From: Sulfurimonas sp. | GTDB lineage: Bacteria > Campylobacterota > Campylobacteria > Campylobacterales > Sulfurimonadaceae | Direction: 5' to 3' | DNA: 13,006 nt | Assembly: GCA_027858865.1 (NCBI GenBank) | Contig: JAQIBW010000189.1 | Coordinates: 1-13,006 of the forward strand | Shown here: piece by piece, positions 1 to 6,232 of the stretch | How positions within the stretch are numbered: position 1 is the first letter of the stretch | Layout: each line of letters begins with the position of its first letter | Notes under the pieces: model-generated | What the model was told of the DNA's origin: nothing | The model's input: the letters and a program-made list of their open reading frames with translations, nothing else | Databases searched by the model: none | Program-made: the position numbers and the translations under genes

Positions 1-422
1 CTAGAATAGAAAAAGAAAGATTTGTATATTTTTACAAAGATCAGATGACGAGTATTTATAACAAAGAATATTTAGGGTTCATATTGGCTTATAATGACAC
101 TAACAAGTTCAATGTTAAATGCATAAATGTGATTTATCTACATAATTTTTCTCAGTACAACACAAAATATGGCTGGGATGGTGGAGATAAGCTTTTAGAG
201 AAATTTGCTGAGGAATTAAATAATATAAATACAAGTGATTATGTATTTAGAATTTATGGAGATGATTTTATTATACTAAATAAAGAACATTTTGAAATTG
301 AGAAGTATATACCAAGTTTAGAAAAAATCTTAGCAGATACAGGAGTTACTCTTACTCATAAACATTTTGACATAAATAAAGAAAACATAACTTGCATCGA
401 AGACTTGGAAGACTTACTTTAA
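1..422 (+). CDS. GGDEF-domain protein, C-terminal part, probably catalytically dead (5' end outside window)
   Basis: The frame is open from base 3, before the first ATG at 45, so the gene starts outside the window and only the GGDEF domain is seen. The opening DQMTSIYNKEYL matches the DxLTxLYNRxxL start of GGDEF domains, and YGWDGGDKLLEKFA matches the G-H-x-x-G-D-x-x-L helix. The signature itself reads RIYGDDF instead of RxGGDEF: the first Gly is Tyr and the Glu is Asp. Family knowledge says such sites usually do not make c-di-GMP, so this is more likely a GTP/c-di-GMP-binding or dimerisation module; that is inference. Whatever sensor or EAL domain precedes it cannot be seen. The stop (420-422) overlaps the 3' end of the convergent metF by 9 bp. 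Confidence 0.75.
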   Translation, partial: RIEKERFVYFYKDQMTSIYNKEYLGFILAYNDTNKFNVKCINVIYLHNFSQYNTKYGWDGGDKLLEKFAEELNNINTSDYVFRIYGDDFIILNKEHFEIEKYIPSLEKILADTGVTLTHKHFDINKENITCIEDLEDLL

Positions 423-1325
423 AATATCTTTAGCTAGTTTAAACTGGTTTGCTGTCATTAAGTGAATCTTTGGATGATACTCTTTAAGCTCATCAAAAAG
501 ATTTTTACTAAGCTCAAATCCTACTTTATACTCTTCTTCTACGCCTTTCTCATTTGCAATTCTAAGAGCTTCTATCCAACTATCTGGAACATTGATTCCC
601 GGAACATGAGCAGATAAAAATTGTGCAGTTCGGAGTTTTGTTATAGGAAAGAATCCTAAAATAAGCTCAGCACTTTTATTATCAGAACCAGACTCACGAT
701 TTGCAGCTTCTTTTAGTTCAAGTAACTGTTTCGCATTTTCTAAGTCATAAACAGGTTGAGTGATTATTCCAAGAGCACCGTGCTTTATTTTTTTCTGCAT
801 TTTCTTTTGCAGTGTCTTTGGATTTTTTGCGTAAGAGTTTACAACAGCAAAAGGGTATATTTCTTTTGGTTTTTGTGTAAAAGGTTTACCAGCATAGTCC
901 ATCCCTGAGTTGTAAGCTGCAATAATATCAAGTAAAAGAGAACTTTCAGACTCAAATACACCTTTTGCATTAGGTTGATCAGATATAGTTGCCGGATCAC
1001 CAGTAAGTGCCAGTATAGCTCTGATATCCACTTCATTTGCACCCAATAAATCAGACTGTAGTGCTATTTTGTTTCTATCTCTCATGCTCATAGTTGCTAT
1101 AACAGGTTTGTTAAATCTGTCTTGTAGCATCTTGGCTGCAAAAAGAGAGTTGTACTTTAGTTTTGCCAGTGGATTGTCAGTAGTTGAAAAACCATCTACA
1201 TAGTTTTGTAACTCCAGTTCTTCTATCTTGTCTATAATAGGAGTGAAAGTAGGGGAGTGACCAGGGGTAGTTTCAAGTGTAATATATGTATCGTTTTTTA
1301 GCTTATTTATTAGTGTATCAAACAA
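414..1325 (-). CDS. metF: methylenetetrahydrofolate reductase (MetF family)
   Basis: Flavin enzyme that reduces 5,10-methylene-THF to 5-methyl-THF, the methyl donor for methionine synthesis, in the cytoplasm. The 303-aa length suits bacterial MetF. Visible landmarks are LETTPGHSP near residue 17 (E18 in the place of the catalytic Glu of E. coli MetF, E28), ALTGDPA at 106-112 (D110 in the place of the FAD/folate Asp, D120), and GIITQPVYD at 186-194, matching the family's ITQxxYD. The barrel ends with GFFPI and a VPD segment. The start is TTG at 1325, chosen because an AGGA Shine-Dalgarno lies 7 nt upstream and no better in-frame start is seen. It diverges from serB, whose product feeds the same one-carbon pool. 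The sequence is rather far from E. coli MetF, so family assignment is firmer than the exact symbol. Confidence 0.8.
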   Translation of the reverse strand: MFDTLINKLKNDTYITLETTPGHSPTFTPIIDKIEELELQNYVDGFSTTDNPLAKLKYNSLFAAKMLQDRFNKPVIATMSMRDRNKIALQSDLLGANEVDIRAILALTGDPATISDQPNAKGVFESESSLLLDIIAAYNSGMDYAGKPFTQKPKEIYPFAVVNSYAKNPKTLQKKMQKKIKHGALGIITQPVYDLENAKQLLELKEAANRESGSDNKSAELILGFFPITKLRTAQFLSAHVPGINVPDSWIEALRIANEKGVEEEYKVGFELSKNLFDELKEYHPKIHLMTANQFKLAKDILK

Positions 1326-1331
1326 AAAAAA

Positions 1332-1335
1332 TCCT
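1332..1335 (-). promoter_or_regulatory. ribosome binding site of metF (supports a TTG start)
   Basis: On the minus strand AGGA lies 7 nt (all T) upstream of the TTG at 1325. It is the only good Shine-Dalgarno near the 5' end of the frame, so it decides in favour of the non-ATG start. Confidence 0.55.
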
Positions 1336-1342
1336 AAGTGGG

Positions 1343-1348
1343 TATAAT
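1343..1348 (+). promoter_or_regulatory. -10 box of the serB promoter
   Basis: Perfect TATAAT about 31 bp before the serB ATG, predicting a transcript start near 1355 and a leader of about 25 nt. There is no clear -35 hexamer, which is usual for Campylobacterota sigma-70 promoters. Confidence 0.5.
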
Positions 1349-1354
1349 TGCGAT

Positions 1355-1360
1355 ATTATA
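1355..1360 (-). promoter_or_regulatory. -10 box of the metF promoter
   Basis: Perfect TATAAT on the minus strand, predicting a transcript start near 1348 and a leader of about 23 nt before the TTG start of metF. It faces the serB -10 box across only 6 bp, so the two open complexes would overlap. Confidence 0.5.
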
Positions 1361-1379
1361 ACAAAAGTGAGTTACATAG

Positions 1380-2003
1380 ATGCTAAAACTAGCTGTATTT
1401 GATTTTGATTCAACATTGATGGATGGTGAAACTATTGATTTTTTTGCACAAGAATTGGGCTTTGGTGAAGAAGTTAGTCGTATAACTGAAGAGGCTATGT
1501 CTGGAAGACTTGATTTTTTTGAGTCACTGCAACAAAGAGTTAGACTCTTAAAAGGGCTTGACTTTAGTGTGGTTGAAAAGATAAGTCAAAACTTGCCATA
1601 TATGCCAGGTGCGATAGAAACTATTGCTGAGCTTAAAAAAAGAGGTATGACAGTTGTTTGTTTTAGTGGTGGTTTTAGAACTGCTACATCTTATGCCAAA
1701 GATATACTAGGTTACGATGCAGACTTCTCAAACGCACTGCATCAAAAAGATGGAAAACTTACAGGACTTGTTGGCGGAGATATGATGTTTAACTTCTCAA
1801 AAGGTGACATGCTTGTTAGATTGCAAAATATTTTAGGCGTGTCTGAGGAAGAAACACTTGTATGTGGAGACGGAGCAAATGATCTGAGTATGTTTGCTCA
1901 TGCTGGAACAAGAGTGGCTTTTTGTGCAAGAGAGATCTTGGAAAAAGAAGCAAATATAATAATAAAAGAGAAAAATTTAACACAAATATTGGAGAAAATA
2001 TAA
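1380..2003 (+). CDS. serB: phosphoserine phosphatase
   Basis: HAD-superfamily phosphatase that removes phosphate from O-phospho-L-serine, the last step of serine synthesis, in the cytoplasm. All four HAD motifs are present: FDFDST (nucleophile D8, acid D10), FSGGF with S96, K141 in SKGDML, and CGDGANDLSMF with D164 and D168. The cap between motifs I and II begins DGETIDFFA, as in SerB. At 207 aa it is a compact single-domain SerB without the N-terminal ACT-like region of E. coli SerB. The upstream AGTGAG is a weak ribosome site. The TAA stop overlaps the ATG of the next gene (TAATG), so the two are translationally coupled. Other HAD phosphatases of the same subfamily cannot be fully excluded, but the motif pattern and the metF neighbour favour SerB. 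Confidence 0.88.
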   Translation: MLKLAVFDFDSTLMDGETIDFFAQELGFGEEVSRITEEAMSGRLDFFESLQQRVRLLKGLDFSVVEKISQNLPYMPGAIETIAELKKRGMTVVCFSGGFRTATSYAKDILGYDADFSNALHQKDGKLTGLVGGDMMFNFSKGDMLVRLQNILGVSEEETLVCGDGANDLSMFAHAGTRVAFCAREILEKEANIIIKEKNLTQILEKI

Positions 2004-2323
2004 TGCTAGAAAATTCAGTTTGGAAACAATACAACGAAGAAAATAACTTTAGACAGATGCTGGCTAGATTTTGTAAAATGGATATAGACATACTTATAGA
2101 AGATGATAAAATTTTATATGGTATATTGAAATCTAAACTTACAAAGAAGGAAATGAAACTATTTGCAATGGATAGTGCACAAACAGAGAATGAAGAACTA
2201 AAATCTGAACTTTCACTGAATGATGAAGAGCTAGAGAAGGCAAAATTTAAGCTATATAAGAAACTAAAACAAGATAAAGTTCGTTTGAGTTTTAGAGAAT
2301 CTGCTTTAACATTTGATACATAA
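2003..2323 (+). CDS. small hypothetical protein with a sigma-70 region 4-like helix-turn-helix
   Basis: I do not recognise this 106-aa protein as a named family. The start is the ATG at 2003, which overlaps the serB stop as TAATG and has GGAG 8 nt upstream; the frame is open further back into serB but without such a signal. From about residue 46, LTKKEMKLF followed by EELKSELSLNDEELEKAK and a final YKKLKQ has the spacing of sigma region 4 or LuxR-type helix-turn-helix proteins (LTxxE ... EIAxxLgxSxxxVxxxxxxAxxKL). The N-terminal 40 residues contain a single Cys and no membrane segment. It is co-transcribed with serB, and a stem-loop follows its stop. A DNA-binding role is inference from the pattern only; it could equally be a helical protein without DNA contact. 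Confidence 0.75.
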   Translation: MLENSVWKQYNEENNFRQMLARFCKMDIDILIEDDKILYGILKSKLTKKEMKLFAMDSAQTENEELKSELSLNDEELEKAKFKLYKKLKQDKVRLSFRESALTFDT

Positions 2324-2332
2324 CAAAATGTA

Positions 2333-2353
2333 CTTACGCACTTCTTGCGTAAG
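2333..2353. terminator. stem-loop between convergent genes, possible bidirectional terminator
   Basis: Perfect 8-bp inverted repeat CTTACGCA / TGCGTAAG with the 5-nt loop CTTCT. It fills the 31-bp gap between the stop of the 106-aa protein and the stop of the convergent OmpA-domain gene. The T-tracts on both sides are poor, so termination may be partial. Confidence 0.5.
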
Positions 2354-2354
2354 C

Positions 2355-4067
2355 TTACTTCAAAATTATTTTAAATGAAACTCTTCTAGATTTATCCTTA
2401 TCCTCAGTATTGCCTCTCATGATTTTTTTAGAATAACTAAGACCACCACCTTTTAAGATGTTTGTGAGCCAAGCCTGTTTCTTTAAATCTTGATTTTTAA
2501 ATATGTAACTTAGTGTAGAGAATGAGCGATTCATTGATAGCTTTTCATTTTTTAGATATCTGTTTGTAAAATCAGCACTTCCCCATTCAGTAGATGTATG
2601 TCCATTTATCTCTAATGTATTTATGTACTCTTTATATCTATGTAAAAAAGGAATTAGTTTATCAGAAAATTTATCTAAATAAATCTTTTGCTCTTTTGTC
2701 AGTACATACTGCCCAACTTTAAAGTATAATCCACTATATATAAACTCAATGCTGAGATCTTGTTTGATTATAATCTTGCCAGATGCTATTTCATTTTTAA
2801 ATAGTTTTAAAAGTTCTTCATATATGTTTACACTTTTCCTAGACTTTTGAGCAATAGTGCCATCTTTGTTTAACTTAACTACCCACATATTAGAATCTTG
2901 TGAATCTTCATATGTGTAAATACCTGCAGCAGCTGCTTGTGAATTATGAAGAATAGTTATTGCATTGAATATATCGTAGTTTTGCTCACCATAGTGTTCT
3001 TGGTAGAGCATCTCTAGCTCACTATCAAGCATCATAACTAGAGCATCTGTATTAAATGTATCTCGCACATATCCGACTCCAACAATAGAACCATCAGAGT
3101 ACTCTTGTATATCTTTTAGAGCACTAGAGTAAGTAGTAAAAATCTTTTGATCTATGAGAACATTTTTTTGAAGATCAAACTTTATGAGTCTTATTTGATC
3201 TTTGTTCATATCATCTTTTTGAGTAAGTGAAACTAGAAAATTATTGTCTCTTAGTCTGATAATTTTATATGGAGTTATTACTTTATTAGCCTTATAATGT
3301 TTAAGCCAAATCTTGTTTCCATTTTCAGTGATTCGCATAAGAGTTACATTTTTATTTTTATCGTAACTAGTAGTGCTTAAAACAAGTATGGAACCATCAA
3401 ACGCTTCTACAGCATCTATACCCCTGTCATCATACTCTGTTCCATATTTTTTGCTCCAGAGCTTTCTTCCGTCTTTTGAGAAGCGAGTTAAATATATATC
3501 ATTAAGTCCAAGACCTGTTTCAAAGAGAGCATCGTGTTGTGAGCGAGAAGTTATAGATGATCCTATAGCTAATACACCACCATCACTGAGTTTAATAAGA
3601 TTATTCATTTTATCGTAGTTTTTAGTTCCAAACGATTTGTTGAAAATTATATTTCCATTAGAATCTAGTTTTAATATTATTAAAGAACCATCAAGCGTAT
3701 AACCACCTATAAAATAGCCGTTAGACGGTGTTTTAACGAGAGCAATAGCTTCACTAAAATGTGACATCTTTGTTGCTTTACTGAGTGTTATATCTGCATA
3801 TTCATCAATCTTTAATAGATGCATCTGAGGGCCATGAGCATCTGCTATGCTTGATAAATAATCAAAGGCGTTGTAGTAAGTATTATTTTTATTAGAAGAT
3901 GATTGTTTATAGTCTTTTGAAAAACCGACAGCACTTATATGTCTGTCATAATCCTCCGTTATATCAAATAAAGCATCATTAAATGGCTTATTTACAATAA
4001 CTGAAAAGTCAGCACTTTTCGCCGTTAGAGAAGTTAGTAGTAAAAATAAAATAATGAAAATGCGCAT
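2355..4067 (-). CDS. secreted beta-propeller-like protein with C-terminal OmpA (peptidoglycan-binding) domain
   Basis: The 570-aa protein starts with a Sec signal peptide (residues 1-19, cleavage after TAKSA) and has no lipobox Cys, so it is likely periplasmic or outer-membrane associated. Residues ~90-410 hold repeats of about 45 aa of the type LDSNGN-I-x-KSFG ... LSDGGVLAIGSS and FSKDGRKLWSKKYG ... FDGSILVLSTT, the look of a WD40/PQQ-like beta-propeller. Residues ~437-570 match OmpA C-terminal domains: INGHTSTEW (487-495), LSMNR (510-514) and a terminal KSRRVSFKI. R514 occupies the peptidoglycan-binding Arg position, but the Asp of the usual GHTD is Ser (S492), and there is an insertion before LSMNR. 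The ribosome site is weak. It lies 90 bp downstream of the split cyclase gene on the same strand. No specific function is claimed. Confidence 0.8.
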   Translation of the reverse strand: MRIFIILFLLLTSLTAKSADFSVIVNKPFNDALFDITEDYDRHISAVGFSKDYKQSSSNKNNTYYNAFDYLSSIADAHGPQMHLLKIDEYADITLSKATKMSHFSEAIALVKTPSNGYFIGGYTLDGSLIILKLDSNGNIIFNKSFGTKNYDKMNNLIKLSDGGVLAIGSSITSRSQHDALFETGLGLNDIYLTRFSKDGRKLWSKKYGTEYDDRGIDAVEAFDGSILVLSTTSYDKNKNVTLMRITENGNKIWLKHYKANKVITPYKIIRLRDNNFLVSLTQKDDMNKDQIRLIKFDLQKNVLIDQKIFTTYSSALKDIQEYSDGSIVGVGYVRDTFNTDALVMMLDSELEMLYQEHYGEQNYDIFNAITILHNSQAAAAGIYTYEDSQDSNMWVVKLNKDGTIAQKSRKSVNIYEELLKLFKNEIASGKIIIKQDLSIEFIYSGLYFKVGQYVLTKEQKIYLDKFSDKLIPFLHRYKEYINTLEINGHTSTEWGSADFTNRYLKNEKLSMNRSFSTLSYIFKNQDLKKQAWLTNILKGGGLSYSKKIMRGNTEDKDKSRRVSFKIILK

Positions 4068-4157
4068 ATGACTACTTTTTTACTTATGTATAAGCAATAA
4101 ATATTCCTAGTAGATATAATGAATGGAAAGATGTGTAAAAGTTTTTATAGAATTTTG

Positions 4158-4997
4158 TTATTCTGATATGCAAACACAGTTACGTCCACTATCTTTTGCC
4201 TTGTATAGTGCCTTATCGGCTCGTTCACACAAATCTTCAAATGATTCATTATCAAGTCTCTGAGCAACACCGAAGCTACATGTAACTTGTTTTACCGGTT
4301 CAATGGATATCTCCATGATTTTTTTTCTCAGCTTTTGTGCTAATTTTTCAGCTGATTCAAGATCAGTTTCTGTTGTAAATATGATAAACTCTTCCCCTCC
4401 CCATCGACCTATGAAGTCATTGGTACGTAGATTATTTTGAAGAGTATTTGCAAATGTTTTAATAACCATATCACCTACAGCATGACCATACTCATCATTT
4501 ACTGCTTTGAATAGATCTATATCGCAAAAGATTATCGAGCACGGTGTATCATAACGAGTATTTCTGCTTATTTCTTTTTGTGTTGCGGCAGTAAAACTTC
4601 GTCTGTTCATAACTCCAGTCAGTAAATCGGTAGTAGCTAAGAACTCTTTCTCTTGAATAATCTTGTCAGTATAGTCAAGCAAATTATTAATTGAGTGGGA
4701 TATTTTGCTAAATTCATCATTCGACCCAGTATTGATATGGACGTTAAAATTCTGTGTATCTTTTACTTTTCCCAATGACACGATTAAGATAGACAGAGCT
4801 TTTAGTATCCTAATAAGAGTAAAAATTGTTAGTAGCGTGACGATTGCCAATACTGCAAACATAAAAGTACCATACCAGAATAGATATTTTTCGTAATAAA
4901 TGATTTTCTCTGATATATTATGTCTAATTTGATCAAAAATATCATTTTCTAAATTTTTCATAAGGTCTATTGCAATGGTCGCTTCGTTCCACCACAT
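4158..4997 (-). CDS. C-terminal fragment of the split cyclase: last NIT helix, TM2, HAMP and intact GGDEF
   Basis: Opened at the first ATG (4997) this frame gives 279 aa, but that ATG has no Shine-Dalgarno and lies inside what should be the last NIT helix, so it is probably not a natural start. TM2 is at about 40-66, HAMP at about 60-112, and the GGDEF domain at 115-278. The domain begins TTDLLTGVMNRRSF, has the metal-binding Asp in FCDIDLFKAVND (D159), and carries the signature GGEEF at 200-204. RTND at 191-194 stands exactly five residues before it, which is the RxxD inhibitory site for product feedback. The catalytic part is therefore expected to be active if made. Family knowledge: it condenses two GTP to c-di-GMP at the inner membrane. 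Confidence 0.75.
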   Translation of the reverse strand: MWWNEATIAIDLMKNLENDIFDQIRHNISEKIIYYEKYLFWYGTFMFAVLAIVTLLTIFTLIRILKALSILIVSLGKVKDTQNFNVHINTGSNDEFSKISHSINNLLDYTDKIIQEKEFLATTDLLTGVMNRRSFTAATQKEISRNTRYDTPCSIIFCDIDLFKAVNDEYGHAVGDMVIKTFANTLQNNLRTNDFIGRWGGEEFIIFTTETDLESAEKLAQKLRKKIMEISIEPVKQVTCSFGVAQRLDNESFEDLCERADKALYKAKDSGRNCVCISE

Positions 4998-5040
4998 AGA
5001 TTCATGGCTGGAAAGTAGAGTTCCATCTGATTTTATAACA

Positions 5041-5056
5041 CTATCTATCTGTCTGT
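5041..5056. repeat. tetranucleotide tandem repeat (CTAT)2(CTGT)2 at the frameshift
   Basis: On the coding (minus) strand it reads as AGAC AGAC AGAT AGAT with the flanking bases. Each unit is 4 bp, so gain or loss of one unit shifts the reading frame. The stop codon of the upstream fragment (5041-5043) is inside it. Loss of either an AGAC or an AGAT unit restores the long frame. Confidence 0.75.
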
Positions 5057-5781
5057 CTTATGCCCGAAAGGTACGCCTCATTCTCTATTTCAGACAACCA
5101 AGCTGAATTGTGAGTCTTTTCAAGATTAGTTTTAGAGATGGATTTGAATATTCTAAGATTATAAATAAAAACTCCATAGTAGTTATTAACATATCCAAAA
5201 TCTTTTATAGAAAGTTTACCTTGTGTATATCCTAGATTAATAGTGGCACGAACCAAGCCTAAGTTTTCTCTGGCATTTGCAAGAAAATAGAGTGAATGCA
5301 GTTCATATGAAATATCTTCTGAATATTCTACAGATGACACTTTAAGAACTATTTGTTCTAGTAAGTTTTGTATAGCAGAAGTGTATTGTTCTTTAACCTC
5401 GTTCCAATCAGATTTTTTAGAATCTATGTGTTGGCGTACTGAAACTATTTGCTTATGTAAGTTAGTAAATAGTTCACCATCTTGTAAAAGCTCAGTATCG
5501 GTTAGTTTGTCCCATGTTGATTCTGTGATAGCTCGTTGTTTTATAAGCAAGTTTTGCATCTGAATATTGTTACCACTCAAGAGAGCTGCGGTTAGTCCAC
5601 GTTCTTTTTGTAGTGTATGTATAAGTTCTGATATAGAATGTATTTCATTAATAAAAAGCACTGCGTTATTTGTTGTATTTAGTTTTTTATGAACATTGTT
5701 ATATTCAATGTAAAAAGCAGCTGTCATTGCACTTACTGTAATTAAAGCAAGAAAAAAAATTCGGATACGTATACTTATCAT
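5041..5781 (-). CDS. N-terminal fragment of the split cyclase: TM1 plus NIT sensor domain
   Basis: This 246-aa frame begins at the ATG at 5781 with a membrane segment (about residues 6-27). A helical domain follows that contains ISELIHTLQKERGLTAALLSG-type sequence at 50-70, the hallmark of the NIT (nitrate/nitrite sensing, PF08376) family. R61 in QKERG lies where NIT domains such as NasR use an Arg for nitrate. A second conserved-looking stretch, LGLVRATINLGYTQGKLS, lies at 174-191. The frame ends abruptly as GIRQTDR-stop within the repeat, leaving out the last NIT helix, which is encoded in the next frame. No good Shine-Dalgarno precedes the ATG. Translated alone it would be a membrane-anchored sensor without output. 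Nitrate as ligand is family-based inference. Confidence 0.7.
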   Translation of the reverse strand: MISIRIRIFFLALITVSAMTAAFYIEYNNVHKKLNTTNNAVLFINEIHSISELIHTLQKERGLTAALLSGNNIQMQNLLIKQRAITESTWDKLTDTELLQDGELFTNLHKQIVSVRQHIDSKKSDWNEVKEQYTSAIQNLLEQIVLKVSSVEYSEDISYELHSLYFLANARENLGLVRATINLGYTQGKLSIKDFGYVNNYYGVFIYNLRIFKSISKTNLEKTHNSAWLSEIENEAYLSGIRQTDR

Positions 5782-5858
5782 TTCATAAAGCTAATATAAA
5801 TTGTAGTTTTTTATTTTAGCATAATTTTATGAAATTTATCTATTACATAGCCTATTTT

Positions 5859-5876
5859 ATGGTAATGCATGGTAAT
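5859..5876. repeat. direct repeat ATGGTAAT spaced one helical turn
   Basis: Two exact copies of ATGGTAAT (5859-5866 and 5869-5876) are separated by GC, a 10-bp period centred about 85 bp upstream of the cyclase ATG. The arrangement suits two half-sites for a response-regulator-type activator on one face of the helix. No regulator is identified. Confidence 0.35.
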
Positions 5877-6204
5877 CATCTAGCAGCACGTTTAGATTGA
5901 ATTTAGTACATTAAGGGAGAGTTTCACAATGGGTATAACATCTTTTCGTGCTTATAATTTTACTATATTTTGAGATGCAATCTTATGAAGTTTTTTTTAC
6001 TTGGAGAAAAGCTATGATACTATATCTTTAAAATGTCTCTTTGAGACACTATTGCGTTACATATTTTTAGAAATACAGTAGTTATTGTCAGCTAATTATC
6101 TAGCTTATTTGGCTATATAATGACTGGTTTTTTTCAAAGATAGGCTCTTGCAGGTGCTAATTTAGTAAAGTGTCAGAGTTATATGAAGTAAGGGTGAATG
6201 TTAA

Positions 6205-6224
6205 AGTCCCCAATTAAGGGGACT
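6205..6224 (-). terminator. stem-loop after rpsR, likely terminator of rpsF-ssb-rpsR
   Basis: Perfect 7-bp stem AGTCCCC / GGGGACT with a 6-nt loop, starting 9 bp past the rpsR stop. It is the most GC-rich hairpin in the surrounding AT-rich gap. The T-tract on the minus strand (TTTAAC) is short, so efficiency is uncertain. Confidence 0.6.
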
Positions 6225-6232
6225 AAGAAAAC

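Larger units (their letters stand above)
4158..5781 (-). pseudogene. NIT-HAMP-GGDEF diguanylate cyclase, split by a +1 frameshift (off state, pseudogene or sequence error)
   Basis: Two adjacent minus-strand frames together make one conventional sensor cyclase. The first frame stops at TAG 5043-5041; the second continues in the +1 frame, open from just upstream of that stop through codons encoding DSVIKSDGTLL into MWWNEAT. Dropping one 4-bp unit of the tandem repeat at 5041-5056 joins them into a 539-aa protein: TM1 (about 6-27), periplasmic nitrate/nitrite-sensing NIT domain, TM2, HAMP and GGDEF. Everything else, including the active site, is intact, so the lesion is recent or reversible. The neighbours (OmpA-domain gene, rpsFR operon) give no further hint of function. 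A +1 ribosomal shift at AGA-TAG is possible in principle but has no supporting signal. Confidence 0.8.
5782..6232. other. 450-bp intergenic region without a convincing gene
   Basis: It lies between the end of rpsR and the start of the split cyclase, both on the minus strand, and is AT-rich. No frame of useful length is seen. It holds the rpsR stem-loop (6205-6224), a perfect inverted repeat TGTCTC-TTT-GAGACA (6034-6048), a weaker AGCTA/TAGCT stem (6090-6105) and a direct repeat (5859-5876). It could be the regulatory region of the cyclase, a small RNA locus, or decayed sequence; nothing seen matches a c-di-GMP riboswitch. Confidence 0.6.

Noticed and set aside
1922..2002. Longer start for the 106-aa protein inside serB
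   Set aside because: The extension would overlap serB by 82 bp, has no ribosome site, and the TAATG junction with GGAG at 1991-1994 is far better.
4115..4120. Plus-strand TATAAT in the gap between the cyclase and the OmpA-domain gene
   Set aside because: No plus-strand gene follows; a chance match in AT-rich DNA.
5041..5060. Programmed +1 ribosomal frameshift joining the two cyclase halves
   Set aside because: A +1 shift at AGA-TAG would join the frames, but no Shine-Dalgarno-like stimulator or conserved slippery site is seen; repeat-length change explains the break more simply.
5859..5876. NarL/NarP-type site upstream of the NIT-cyclase
   Set aside because: The repeat on the minus strand (ATTACCAT) does not fit the TACYYMT heptamer; no named regulator can be assigned.
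5929..5973. 14-codon frame with an upstream GGGAG in the 450-bp gap
   Set aside because: Too short, no recognisable product, and chance SD-ATG pairs are expected in this length; left as a possible leader peptide only.
5984..6016. 10-codon frame MKFFLLGEKL
   Set aside because: No good ribosome site and no continuation in any frame; not supported as a gene or remnant.
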